A DNA stretch of 64,000 bases from Saururus chinensis (Eukaryota > Streptophyta > Magnoliopsida > Piperales > Saururaceae): positions 48,107,351-48,171,350 of the forward strand of contig CP141140.1 in assembly GCA_035235625.1 (NCBI GenBank), read 5' to 3'. Below the pieces are notes generated by a model. That model was not told the DNA's origin. It ran no database searches and saw only the letters and a program-made list of their open reading frames with translations. The position numbers and the translations under genes are program-made. Positions 20,201 through 32,339 of this stretch are shown in pieces. Numbering within the stretch: position 1 is the stretch's first letter; each line of letters starts with the position of its first letter.

Positions 20201-23200
20201 TGTAACGCCCGAGATTTTTCATCACATTTTCTTAAAATTCATGGAATTTTTTTTGCAATAAAAGACTATAAATCGGAGAAGAATAACAAAATACAAAACC
20301 TGTAAAAATAGTTTATAATTTAAAACACTAAACATCAATTTTCCCATCCAAAATTTTCCTCATTCAATCAAACATTGTACGACCAAAGCAAATATCCTCA
20401 GGCACTACTCGAAAATAAGTGTATGACTAAATTACCATGATCATGGATTTTTAAATACAAATAACTTCCAGGCATCCCTGAGTACAAGTCCCATAAATAG
20501 TCCATTGTCTTATCCAAATTAAAAGTCTAGAAGGTATAAACACTTAAATTCTCATCTCACCCAATACATTAGATCATGCATAAAATAATACTCATATTGA
20601 GTCAAGGCTATACTTGAATCAAAAGGGAAACAATCCTTCACAAAAATGGGCATCCATCTCTAGGAGCTCTCCAATACAAACCTGCAAAAGCCTCCCGAAC
20701 AACGGGGCTAAAAAGTAGGGTAATGAGTATTTTCATACTCAATAGGAAAATACCTAGTAGGGGAATCCTAAATAGTGAACTCAATAAGTTCATAAATACA
20801 TGCGTTCATGCAACTCAAACATGAAGCATACAACATATAATAATCATATACATATGCATATAATAATGCATAACAAACCATGAAACCAAACTTATACAAA
20901 CACCCATAATCAGGGTCGTACAAACTTACTCTTACCATTGTATGCATACTTACATATACTCATACGACCTTACTCATATAATCTTACACTTACAGTCCTT
21001 CTTAGAATCATATACTTACAGTCGTGCTCAGAATCGTACACTTATAGTCTTACTCAGAAACTTACACTTACATTCTTACTCAAAAATATCATCTTACAGT
21101 TGTGCTCATACTCCTACTCTTACAGTCGTACACATAGTATCGACCACTGAAGCTCATTACAACTAATAAGCTCCAGCGTCGAAAAAGAAAAGAATGCCAC
21201 TAGGGCCCTTAACCTCTGGGGAGTGACTAGATGCCATGGACTTTTCCGAAGGCAAGGCACACCTATGCTCATGGGGCACAGGATCAAACAGTAAGAGTAG
21301 ATTCATGATACTACTTACCCGAGTACGCAAATGCCCACTCTCTGGGACCATACAGTGCCAACAAGGGCCATACAGTGCCAACTAAGGGCGAAAAAATATA
21401 TAGTGTCACTCTTGGGCAAGAATCTTATAGTACCACTCTTGGGCAAAACATATAATGCCATCTGTAGGCAGAAAACATACAGAGCCCATGAAGGGCAGAA
21501 ACTTATAGTGCTCTCAACAGGGCATCAAACGTCTAAGCTGAAATATAGCATCAAGACTAAAATGAAAAACATACATTGCTCTCAACAAAGCATTAGACGT
21601 TTGGTGCTTTATACAACACACACACATCCCGCAAGATAAACACCATGGCAAGACATGGGAAAAATGCTCAGCCGACTCATTATCGGCTAGCTCAACACGG
21701 AACTTAATCTATCAAACCTTCAAGTCTCAAACTCACAATGCTATCATTAGCTTTGCTTATAATTAAAATTTGAATTAAGTAAATTATGCAGTACAATTAT
21801 GCCACACAAACTCACACTGTTCGATTGATCAAACCGAAGCTGAGCCCGATCCAAAACCCCAATTCATCTGGGCAGCAGACTTCACTTACCCCATCCATAT
21901 CATGATCATAACTCACCATACATCAAATCCTTACATAATCATACAGTCTCTGTCATCCACCTTACAACCAAAACATCTTACTCGGCATCATCAAACTGAG
22001 CTCCCCATAGTAGATCCCTGTTATCGCCCTCTTACTTAATACCTCACTTATCTTACTTTTCACTTCATAATATATACGCTATGCTTGTACAATTATGCAC
22101 GCTCTTACTGTCTAACAAAGCCCATAAGGCTCCAAGCCTAAGTCCACTTACTTACCAAACCCTTGATGTACGCTCCAAACCGAACCAAACCAATTTGCTC
22201 CACTCCTTGCCTGTCAAACTTACGTCTATTATCTTCTGTCACATGCTTACACATCCACATACACATCCAACTCCATACCAAACACTCTATCACCTTTTAC
22301 TGTTCATCGCCCACATGCACAGTCCACATACGTAACTTACTAACGGACTCGCTAGTCATAATTAGCACATACATATTCTACATACTTCAACCATACTTAG
22401 CACACGTATTACACATACATCAACCGTACTTATAGCTCATATGCATGCCAAATGTATCTAAACATACCATATAATCATGCTTATATGCACCTCATGCAAT
22501 CCTAGCATGCTACTACTCATTCAAGCATGCTATCATGAAATTATGAGTTCAACGCTCCCCTACCTCAATCATGATGTTTGATGGCAAACATAAAACTATG
22601 GTGGCATCGGTGGCGAAGTTGGCAGTCAAAACCATTGTTAAGTTGAGAGAGTTGTTGTCCCAAGGTTTTAGGAAGCGCCAGAACTATTCGCAGCCAAATA
22701 GGGGTGACATGTCAATGCAGAAAATCTGCAATCCACGGCGGCACACTAGGGGCGACCGGGAGAAAGATCATGCCAACGAGTGGTAGGTGTGACTGAAGGT
22801 CCAGTCGTACACACTAAAATTTGACTGGCAATTGAAAAATACTCAACCGGTAACAAGACATCAAAATCGGCCGTGGACAGCATCCAATGGCATCAATTTC
22901 GCGTTCACAAGGGCCCACATAAGGGCGGAGGGCATGGGGTGACACTCAAGGATGGAGAAGAGGTGGTGTAGGACTCCAGATGATGGCGGAGCCATTTGAC
23001 AGTCAAGTAGCACAATTATGGTGCCAAAACCCTAAACCGCACACGTGTCTACTTGCACACGCGGCTAAAGGGGAGGGAGAGAAGGCTGGACGATATCGAT
23101 CCAAGGCTCAAAAGGGGGGGTAGGGCCATGCCTGAGGGTGGTGACCAACAAAGATGGCCTTTGCCTTTGTCGTACCGAGGTAGGACAACTAGAGGCCAAT

Positions 23201-24679
23201 CGGCGTTTGGCAATGGTAAGATGGTAAAAGAAAACATGTGGCGCTCTCTACAGAGCGGCCAGACACAAAATTGGCAGAGAGGGAGCTTGGCTCAGGCCAA
23301 AAAAGAGGGAAGGTCTTTAGAGCGGACAACCATCTCCAAGCTGAGACCTGCCGAAGTATGGTGGTTCAGTGGGTGTTCGGCATCTAATGACGCTCGGTGG
23401 CCCAAATAGGTGCAAAACCCTTGGGGCACAAGGACGAGAAGGGGTTACCAACGGCTCTGGCTGGCTCTGTCATGGCCCTAGTAGCCAGGAGGAGCTATCT
23501 CCGACCAGAGGTGATGCCCAAAGGTAGTGGTGACATACTGGACACAACACACTGAGGAGCAAAGATCTTGTTTTTTGGACTAAACAGAGAGCGAGAGATG
23601 CGGAACTGGTTCCGACAAAACGAAGGGGATGGGGGCTAAATGGGGCCTAGAGGGGTGGCCCACTAGCATCACTAGGCCAAGGCAGAACTAGACAAAGGTC
23701 CACATGGCCCGGTCCAACGTCCGACTGGCGGTGGCAGTCACAATGTTCAAAATGGACAGACCAAAAATAGGGGAAGATCATGCAAACAGGATGGATGAGC
23801 AAAAAGGGGCCCAAAACAATGGTCTCCCGCAATCACCAAGCCGCAGCAGAGCCACAACGGTTCCATGCCATCACTAGTCAATGACGGGGCCAATGAAGGC
23901 AAGCTGGTGACTGATCAGCTGCAAGCGGCAAAAAACAAGCAAATAGAGTAAAGGGGCAGTTTTTACTATGATGTGAGACTGAGGTGGAGGTGGGACTGTG
24001 CTTAGACGTCGTTAGGCCAGGGCAAAGCCAGACAGAGGTTCATCAGCCATGGCTCGCCACTGGCGGTCTTTGTTTCACAAAAACATAGCACCTGTAGAAC
24101 AGGGCAGAGGGGAGAAGACGGGACCGCGGGGAGGCCAACTGGGGGCCGGAAGGGACAACCTCCTGCCGTCACCGGGCTGGGGCAGAGCTATGGATGGACG
24201 ACCGTCCAGTGGTGGCAGAAATAGCAAAGTACATAGATAGGGGATAGGGGCAAACCGGGGAGGAGCTCATGGGGGGTGTTGAACCGAGGCTAGGGCGGTG
24301 CCGGGGAGGAGGCCTAGTTGTCGCCTGGCCATTGCTCAGCTTGCGTCCAGCCGGTGCCGCCTATCTGACTCAACTAGAATGAAGGGGGGTCATCGCCTCC
24401 AGTGTTTTTTGGATTGGACTCAGACGAGCTTGAGCTCGATCTTTCATATTTTTATTTTATTTTCCTTTTTCTCTCCCTTATCTTCTGCAATTTCAACCTT
24501 TATTGATTTTTCACACCAGAACGGATGTCCAGGCCCATGGCCTACGATGAACCCCACACCCGCTCTATGAGTATAAATATTGTGGTTGAATACGCCAAAG
24601 CATCACATTTTCTCGGCAAAATTGATTAGAAAATAGCAAAAAAGTACAAGAAATCATAGGAAAAATCAGGGGCATTGCA
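20201..24679 (+). repeat. 4.5-kb solo LTR, left copy (plus orientation)
   Basis: It begins TGTAACGCCCGAGATTTT and ends GGGCATTGCA. The reverse complement of 32385-37017 aligns along its whole length, including a TATA box (GTATAAATATTG near 24570) about 100 bp before its end. The flanking 5-mers are CCTGT (20196-20200) and TTTGT (24680-24684), a plausible but decayed target duplication (two C-to-T differences). No primer site or pol follows, so it is a solo LTR. Interior reading frames such as 22571-22786 and 23053-23409 are not conserved in the sister copy and I do not call them genes. Confidence 0.75.
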
Positions 24680-26631
24680 TTTGTCCTACCTCTACCCCAT
24701 TTGTTTTTTGCTTGTGGTCATGGCTGAACCTTCCATTTGTTGTCCCTACTTTAGATCAGCTCGTCTCCCCTCTAATCACTACATTATTGGATCGAAGGGA
24801 GAGCTTTTCCCTCTCGGCTAGGTTTGCATCTCTCGGCTGAAAGCAAGCCTTCCCTTCCTCAATCAGGTTCCCATCTCTTTCCAACTCCTTCTATTGCTTC
24901 TAGTGTGTCATTTTTACCTGTCTTGATGATGTATCCCATTTCTCTATTCTTCATTCCATTAATCTATTTGACTTATGATATAAATACTATCCCTCTTTTA
25001 CATGACACAAATTATGCTTTGTTTTGCATTATTTGGGTTAGTGATTTCTACTTATTTTTGTTTTAAGTAAAAAGGAAATTATTGTCATGACCTAGATTTT
25101 TAAAACCCTTTTTTATAAAAAAGAGGCTATATACACCACAAATACCCCTCAATACCCCGTTGCAGAGAAAAAGTTGGGTAATTTCGAGTTTCTCTTGTAC
25201 CCCATCTGTCCCCGAGAAATTTTCCATGTCATTATCCCAAATAAACCCACAGAATAGTGAACAATGCCATGATGTATCCTCTCCTCCCATGCATCTCCTA
25301 TAGTTGGCGGCCATCTTCCCTGAGTTCATGCCGGCAAAGCTTCGGAAAGCAATGATTTTTGGTCTCTTGATCTCATTCCAAAGGCACTGTTAGAAAGATT
25401 TTTCAGTGGAGGATTTGTTTGAAGGAAGATAGGGCCTAGAAAAATCAGAAACCAGTGAAGATTGGCGGCCATCTTCCCTAAGATCAAACCAACAAAGCTT
25501 CAAAAAGGATCTCATTCCAAAGGAATTGTTAGACATATATTCATTCATCTCAATCTTTTGACAAATTATTGGACTTTCTACTGATTTTGCATATATGTTT
25601 GCTCCTTCTAGGATTGATGCTTGCGGGTTTTCTTGCTTGTAGATTGAGCAATGTTTTTGCGTGGTTATTGATTCTCATTCACTGTGCCCGAATTTTCATT
25701 CGTCTTCAGCAATTGACAGGTTATTGGACTTTCCAGTTATGGGTTTATACAAATAAAACTAAATTTTTTGCTTCTTCTGGCATTGATAGTTGTCGGTTTT
25801 CTTACTTGTAGATTGAGCAAAGTTATTGCTGCATAGAGATCGTTCTATGCACTAAGGTATTTGCTTCTTTGGTTGAGTTCATCCACGTTGTTTTCCCAAT
25901 TGCTGTTTGTTTTCATTGTTTTGGAACTGAGTCATTCCAACATTTTGGGCCTTGTTAATATTTGATGTTTGATAAATGGGGCATTAACACATAGCGACAA
26001 AGAAAATATAGTAATTACATAAACCTCCATTAATAAATTTACCTAGCATAAAACGTCATTAATGATGGTGGTTGTGTAAATGAATGAAAATACCCACCCT
26101 TGTAAATTGTTTTTTTGCTCTACTTATCTGTCGATTTCACATCAGATCTCCAAAATTTTCTATACAAATTCCTCTTAAAATTTTTCTATCATGTCTGCAT
26201 AGGGCTTTCTGGTTTTTTACAATCTCGACTCGTTTAACATTTTTTTCCTGTGCTTCACTTCACTTATTTTCTTCCTTCTATTATTGACCTATTTTATTTG
26301 CACCATTTTTTAGTAGATAGTGATTGTTGCTGAAGTTGTAATGTTTTTTTATCACTCGCCCCTGTTCTGCACTCAACACAGTGCTTACTGTGAGTGGTTA
26401 CTCTTTTACAGTGATAAGAGAATGCATGAGTTGAATATGCAGCTAGTCAACATTTTTACCTAGTCTGTCCATAAAATTTTGTAAGGTATAGTTTTTATCT
26501 ATCATTGATAATATTTGGATTTCACAACTCTTTTGACGTAATAGCTAGTTAGAATAGTTACTTAAATTATATTGTTTAAATTTTGAGTTTGTATAGGAAG
26601 CTTTTGTCTCATGCAATCTTTGTTTTTCAGG
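24680..26631. other. Flank of the Ulp1-like gene, small duplications, no gene
   Basis: No coding similarity found. Two local tandem duplications are visible: a ~154-bp unit starting TTGGCGGCCATCTTCCCT at about 25306 and 25460, and a ~147-bp unit starting TTGACA..TTATTGGACTTTC at about 25557 and 25704. TGTCATGACCTAGATTTTTAAAAC at 25084 looks like an LTR start but no partner was found. The upstream exons or promoter of the Ulp1-like gene may lie here. Confidence 0.4.
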
Positions 26632-27240
26632 GTAGCATGATTGTGCTGCCATGAAATTTCTAATAGATTTCAAAGGGGCGGCATGATCATGCTGCCCTTC
26701 TAATAGATTTCAAAGGGGCAACTTGATCATGCTGCTCTCCATTTTCCAGTTGATTTAAAAAATGGGCATCATGTTCATTTTCCAGTTTATTTCAAAGGTG
26801 CAGCATGATTAAAATTCATGGCAACATGATCATGTTGCCCTGAAATTTCTAATAGATTTCAAAGAGGTAGCATGATAATATTGCTCTCCATTTTCCAGTT
26901 GATTTCAAATATGGGCAGCATGTTCATTTTCAAGTTGATTTCATTGGTGCAGCATGATCGAAATTCATGGCAACATGATCATGTTGCCCTGAAATTTCTA
27001 ATAGATTTCAAAGAGGCAACATGATCATGTCGCTCTCCATTTTTCAGTTGATTTCAAATATGGGCAGCATGTTCATTTTCCAGCAGATTTCATGGTGCAG
27101 CATGATCAAAATTCATGGCAACATGATCATGTTACCCTGAAATTTCAAATAGATTTCAAAGGGTAGCATGATTATGCTGCCATGCAATTTGAAGTGGATT
27201 TAAAAGGGCAGCATAATTATGCTATTGTGCAACTTCCATT
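26632..27240. repeat. ~148-bp tandem repeat with a 20-bp palindrome
   Basis: Units beginning AAATTCATGGCAACATGATCATG start at 26812, 26961 and 27109 (spacing 149 and 148), with one or more diverged units before 26812. Each has the palindrome GGCAACATGATCATGTTGCC (perfect at 26820-26839 and 26969-26988, one mismatch at 27117-27136) and related dyads such as GGCGGCATGATCATGCTGCC at 26677. Words GATTTCAAAG and TTTCCAGTTGATTTCA link them. The array lies just upstream of the Ulp1-like coding sequence. Confidence 0.88.
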
Positions 27241-28430
27241 AAATTTCTAAGATGTTTTTTACTGAAATTGATTTATGTAAATGATTTTACTTTATTTGAA
27301 GAGAGGATAACTGCTTGTACTTTTTAAAAAAATTGAATTAATTAATTTTGGTGATGTGGTTATTATTTCTTTTCTATTGTTTCACTTATATATTTATATT
27401 AAATTGTGTCTTCCATTACAATCATGGTGCAGTTTAAAAGTAACTTACAAGCATTGTGCAAAGTTTTAGAAGAAACTATTGGTTGCTTCAATAATGATAG
27501 AATAGAGGTATTAAGAAGAACTTTGTTCTGGGGAATCATTAGAGCTTTCTTACATGGAAAAATTACAAGTAGTGATTGTAAAAAATCTGATGAGATTTTG
27601 GAGAAAATAATAGACATGTTTTAGCCTACAACAAGAAAATTTAAAATAGGAAGAAGATTGATTGAATTGACAGAGGATGACGTGTCTATTATATTTGGAA
27701 TTCCAATGGGAAGGGGAAAACTTTTCCATATAGATAGTAAAAGAAAACCCAACACACCATTTGTATAGAGGGTTTTCTCAGAAGACATATATGGAAATGA
27801 TTCTCTCACACTAAAAGTAGTAGGTGATGATGTTCTTCAAGAAAATTTATTTGGATTAAGTCAACAAGAAAAAGAGGATTCAGTTTGGCTTCTATGTTTG
27901 TACATATTAGTTACAATTATTTTTCCTACAAGAGGAACTCAAGTTAATTGGTCATATATAAGAGCAATTGAAGATATAGAAGACATGGCTAATTACAAAT
28001 GGCCAACAATTATTATCAACAAATTGATTTCTTCCATTACAACAAAATTTGAAGCCAAGCAAAACATTAGAGGATGTCAAATAGCTTTAATGGTAAGAAA
28101 AATTGATTATTTGAAAACATTTATTTATGCATTATTATTTGTATGAGAAACTAACAATGATAACATATTTTTGTAGTATTGGTTTTGTGAGTATACAATG
28201 CTTATTTAAGAAAAGGTTAAATCAATCCCAGAAGATGAGGTGCAAGAAGATAATTGTGTACCTCAAATAGTAAACTGGAGACTTTCAAATATGAACAGAA
28301 AACTTGGAAGAATTGATCTTCAAAGCATAGAAGATCATGAGGTAAAAAATATTGACATGATATTGAATAAATTTTTTTTAGATGATAATATTTATGGATT
28401 AAAGATATAACATATTATTTTTAAATGTAG

Positions 28431-28873
28431 GTGTTGAATGGTTGGTTACAAAGAATCAACCTTGAAATTCTATTTTTTTCTCAATACGAGGAAGATGAAG
28501 AAGAAGAAAGACAGCAAGAGGAGTCATCTTATTTTGTGGGAATTGAAGAAGAAAGACTGCCAGAAGATTCATCTTATTATTCTGTAGGAATTGAAGAAGA
28601 GGAGGAAGAAGAAAGACTGCTAGAAGATTCATCTTCTTATTATGTAGGAATTGAAGAAGAGGAAGAAGAAGGAGAGTCAGATGATTCTTCAGTTGTAGGA
28701 ATAGAAGAAGATGATTCTCCTTTCGATTCTCTAAGAAGAGAAGAAGACAATGAAGAAGAAGTAGATCAAGAGGATGAAATTTCTTTTGTAAATATAGAAG
28801 ATAGTGAAGAAGAGCAATGTACATTTTCAATAAAAGATGAAGTTCCCCAAATTGGATGGCTTCAAAAACATCG
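28431..28873 (+). repeat. Acidic repeat exon of the Ulp1-like gene
   Basis: The exon reads open through about 147 codons and is dominated by Glu, Asp and Ser. A unit like RLPEDSSYYSVGIEEEEEE recurs at least three times (VGIEEERLPEDSS, VGIEEEEEEERLLEDSS, VGIEEEEEEGESDDSS). Flanks are GT-AG (acceptor ATGTAG before 28431, donor GTAATG after 28873). The opposite-strand Leu-rich frame is its shadow. The long open frame contrasts with stops in neighbouring exons. Confidence 0.75.
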
Positions 28874-29218
28874 GTAATGTTTCTTTTACTTAGAAATTTT
28901 ATTTATGTATTGCTCTCAGGTATTGAGTGCTTGTTTTTTCAGTGTGAAATTATTGGGAAAGCTCCAATTTCTTGTTCAATATTGTTTATTGCTTTTGGCA
29001 TTCGAGATGGTTGTCAATCAGGAGCTTGTACTGAGCTACTAATTTTAGCTTTCGTTTGAGGGATTTTAGTTATATGTTGATGTTTGGCTATATGGAGCTA
29101 TTTTTTGTTTGGGTATCAGGTTTGGCTTATTTGAGCTAGCTGGTTTGACTTTGAGTCATTAGTGTCTTAAGTGATTCCTGTTTACATTGTTTTGGGTTTT
29201 TTTTTTATTTCAAAAAAG

Positions 29219-29345
29219 GGCAACATGATCATGTTGCCATGAAATTTCTAGTGGATTTGAAAGGGCAGCATGAGAAGTTTCTAGTGGATTTCAAAGCGCA
29301 GCATGATTATACTACCATGAAATTTCCAGTGGATTTTAAGTTAAA
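29219..29345. repeat. Second cluster of the 20-bp palindrome repeat
   Basis: GGCAACATGATCATGTTGCC occurs perfectly at 29219-29238, followed by GAAATTTCTAGTGGATTTGAAAGGGCAGCATGA and two further partial units. It is the same family as 26632-27240, in an intron of the Ulp1-like gene. Single relics (AGCATGATCATGCT at about 31544, TGATCATGCTG near 30875) lie in later introns. Confidence 0.85.
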
Positions 29346-32229
29346 ATTATAGGCAGTATTATTGTGTTGTCTCTAATTTCAATCTTATAATTTTTTACCT
29401 GATTTTTATATTTCTTTCTTTATTTAAATGATGTATTTAGTTTGTTGATTTTTCATGTTGTAAGCATATAAAAGGACCTTCTAGTTATATCTTATTTACA
29501 TAAATACATTTTATTATATGTCTTGTATTTCTTCTAAAGTTTGTTTATTCTTTTTGCAAATACTACTCCTATTGAATACAAAAATATGGTTGAGATAAAT
29601 GTTTTGAATGAAGAGAAAAATAAACTTCAGCAAGAACTGGAAACTAGTAGAGCTGAAATATTAATTCTTCAGGAAGAAAATGAACAACTTGCTTCTGAGA
29701 AGAAGAAAAGTGAAGAAGCAAGAAAAGAAGATGAAGTCGAAATTAATAGATTGAACGAAAAGTTGAAAAAAATGGAAGATGATTTGAAAAGCAATGATCA
29801 ATATTGCAACATGGTTGAAATTGCTTTTCTAGAGGAGGACAATGAAAAGTTATTTACTCATAAGGGAAATTTGGCTTTTGAGAAGGACAAATTGGCTGCT
29901 GAGAAACAATTAGTAGAAGAAGCAAAAGAAAAACTTGAAATTGAACTATATCATATGAGAATGAAGATGAAGAAAATGGAAGAAAGAGAAAAAAAAGGTA
30001 TTAAAGACAAATTAAAGATGTATTCAATCAAATGGTAATGGAAAAAGAAGAAAAGAATGGCTTCAGAAACAATTGGCAATGAAGACAGAAGAAAACAAGA
30101 AGTATGAAGAAAAGATAGATATACTACAAGCTTCTATAGATGCCATTGCCTTCACAAATATTTATGAGGAGCAGCAGCCAGGAAGCAAGAGGCCAACCCC
30201 ACAAAAAAGGCCAACTTCTAGACCTCAACTAGTTGAACCACATACTACACCAAGCTCAATGGTTGATAGGGTAATGAATAGGACAAGGAGGTCAAACAAA
30301 GAATCAAAAGAAAACACAGTCCATGTTTAGCCAAAGATAGCTAAAAGGAGAAAGATGGATGAAGATCAACCAGCAAGGCAAAATAAGAAGGGATCTAAAG
30401 GAAATGTATGGAAGTATGTTAAAATGAAAGAGAAAATGAAAATTGATGAAATGAATAAAATTGGAGACACATCGTAAGTAAAACAATAGTGCACTTAAGT
30501 TTTAAGATCAATGATTATGAATTTAATTGTGTTACTAATCTTTTTCATTTAATTGTAGATCAATCATATGGAGTTGTGACAAAGGAGTAAATGTCACTTT
30601 AGGTGACATTGATCAACTTGCAGATGATCAAGAAATTGGTAGTAACGTAAGTTGTAAATTGATTTCTTTTATTTATATTAGTAGTATTATGACTAATTAA
30701 AATTTTAAAAAATAAATGACAGGTCATTGATTCTTTTACTGAAATATTAAGGAGAAAAAAGGAAAAAGAAGAATCGACTGACGAATATGTCTTCTATAGC
30801 TCATTATGTTTTGTGAGTAGTTATTTGTTTAATTTTATTATTTTTATTTTTTGGAAGGTGTTATTTATTTGAATGATCATGCTGTTTAAAATTTTCTGTA
30901 AGTTAATGGATATTCATTATACTCTCAAGCAGCATGAACATGCTCTTCTACAAATTCATGTCAGCACTTGATAATAATTTTATAATTCTTTCTATTATTC
31001 TTTTTAAATCTTTAACTTACTAACTACTATTTCATGAAATTGATATAGGATTTCATTATAAATAAACAAAAAGAATTGCAAGAGATGTTTGTGTTCAAGC
31101 ATTATAAAGTCAACAACTTGCATGGTATCATATATTTCCTATACGTTCAAATATACATTAGAAGGATGGTTCATGCATAGGTCATTGGCATTTGCTTATT
31201 TATGATACCCTTGAAGGCCAATGGAAACATTACAACTCTATGAAGCCAAAATATGGAATGTATGATACCTTCGTAGCAGATGCGTCGACTTTTGTAAGTA
31301 TTATTTATATTAAAGTTAGACAAACCTAGCATTGTTTATCTACTTATATTAAAAATGATTATATTTGTACAGATGGAATATATCAAATCGTATGAGCTTG
31401 AAGCATTAAAAGAACAATTCTCATCCCAAGAGCTGCAATCATCTTTTACAAAATTGGAAAATATTCCACAACAATACCCAAATTCGTAAGTTTTAAATAA
31501 CTTCTCATTATAGTTCCACACATTTTCATAAATGCATAAAATAGCATGATCATGCTGTAAAATTATTAATTGCAAGTTAGATTGTGGGGTTTTTATTTGC
31601 CATTAAATGGATGAGATTGTCAACAATCATGAAAGATTTATGTATAAAATGTACAAGGAAGAAGTAAGTCATTTCAGTGAATTATAATAAATGAGTCAAG
31701 CTCAGTTTATTTGGTTAAAATCACTATCCTAATTTTTGCTACTCATTTTCATGGTCAGGTAAATATCATACAACAGAAATAGCAAGATTGGAAGGTTTAG
31801 TTATGGTTACTCAAGCTTTAAAGGTAAAATGTTATGCTTCTTTATAATTTTTTTATTATTGGCTACTTCATATTTAATTTTTTGATAATACACATTTTTG
31901 CATGAAAATTAATAAATAATATGAGTGATTGTGTACATTATCAATTTTTTAGTTTCTTCTTATCTCGTCATTTCTTACTGCACATTTTTGCATGAAAGTT
32001 AATAGAAAATAGATAATACGAGTGATTGTGTACATTATCAATTTTTCAATTACTTCTTATCTTGTCATTTCTTACTACACATTTCTGCATGAAAATTAAT
32101 AGATAATATGAGCGATTGGTATTGTGGGCATATTTTAATTTCTGGTAGGATTGCCCAGTTAATATTTCTTAAACTACATTCATTGAGTATTGATGTGTCC
32201 TCCACACAACCCAAAATTGTTTATGCAGC

Positions 32230-32339
32230 TCATGAAGTTGGAAATGTGAAATGTGGAAATTGTTCTATGTTGTTTATGTATCCATATGGAGCTCCTACAG
32301 TGAAGTGTTCTTCATGTCTATTTGTAACAGAGATTGGAG
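32230..32339 (+). pseudogene. LSD1/LOL zinc-finger exon (single captured exon)
   Basis: After an acceptor (TTTATGCAG) the frame reads HEVGNVKCGNCSMLFMYPYG and continues APTVKCSSCLFVTEIG, ending at a GTGAGT donor. This is the C-x2-C ... MYPYGA ... C-x2-C pattern of LSD1-type zinc fingers, closest to the third finger of LOL1/LSD1 proteins, which bind transcription factors in cell-death control. The other fingers are not found upstream or downstream. It begins about 400 bp after the last Ulp1 exon, in the same orientation, and the solo LTR at 32385 interrupts the intron that follows. Confidence 0.75.

Larger units (their letters stand above)
27406..31823 (+). pseudogene. Ulp1/C48 SUMO-protease-like transposon gene, decayed
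   Basis: At least ten plus-strand exons can be followed. The first (27406-28092) is a transposon-type N-terminal domain with ELTEDDVSIIFGIPMGRGK and QQEKEDSVWLLCLY, broken by stops at 27622-27624 and 27766-27768. Exon 28177-28341 has a stop at 28207. Exon 28431-28873 is a highly acidic repeat region. 29541-30330 encodes a long coiled coil and a basic tail. Small exons near 30560 and 30721 lead into the protease: GHWHLLIYDTLEGQWKHYNS (about 31175-31235, catalytic His and Asp) and DCGVFICH (about 31580, catalytic Cys), with a stop directly after. Ulp1-type proteases cleave SUMO; plant Mutator-like (Kaonashi) elements carry such genes. The many stops make this copy inactive. Confidence 0.8.

Noticed and set aside
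20938-21166. Membrane-like Tyr/Leu/Ser repeat peptide
   Set aside because: Product of TACTCATA-type simple repeats, mirrored in the other LTR at 36000-36280.
22571-24240. Gene in the left solo LTR (basic frames such as 23053-23409)
   Set aside because: Not matched by an open frame in the sister LTR; composition is that of LTR sequence.
26632-27240. Terminal inverted repeat of the Ulp1-carrying element
   Set aside because: The array is made of direct ~148-bp units each with an internal palindrome; no inverted partner of the array was found at the other side.
28456-28830. Leucine-rich protein on the minus strand
   Set aside because: Exact shadow of the GAA/GAG-rich acidic exon on the plus strand.
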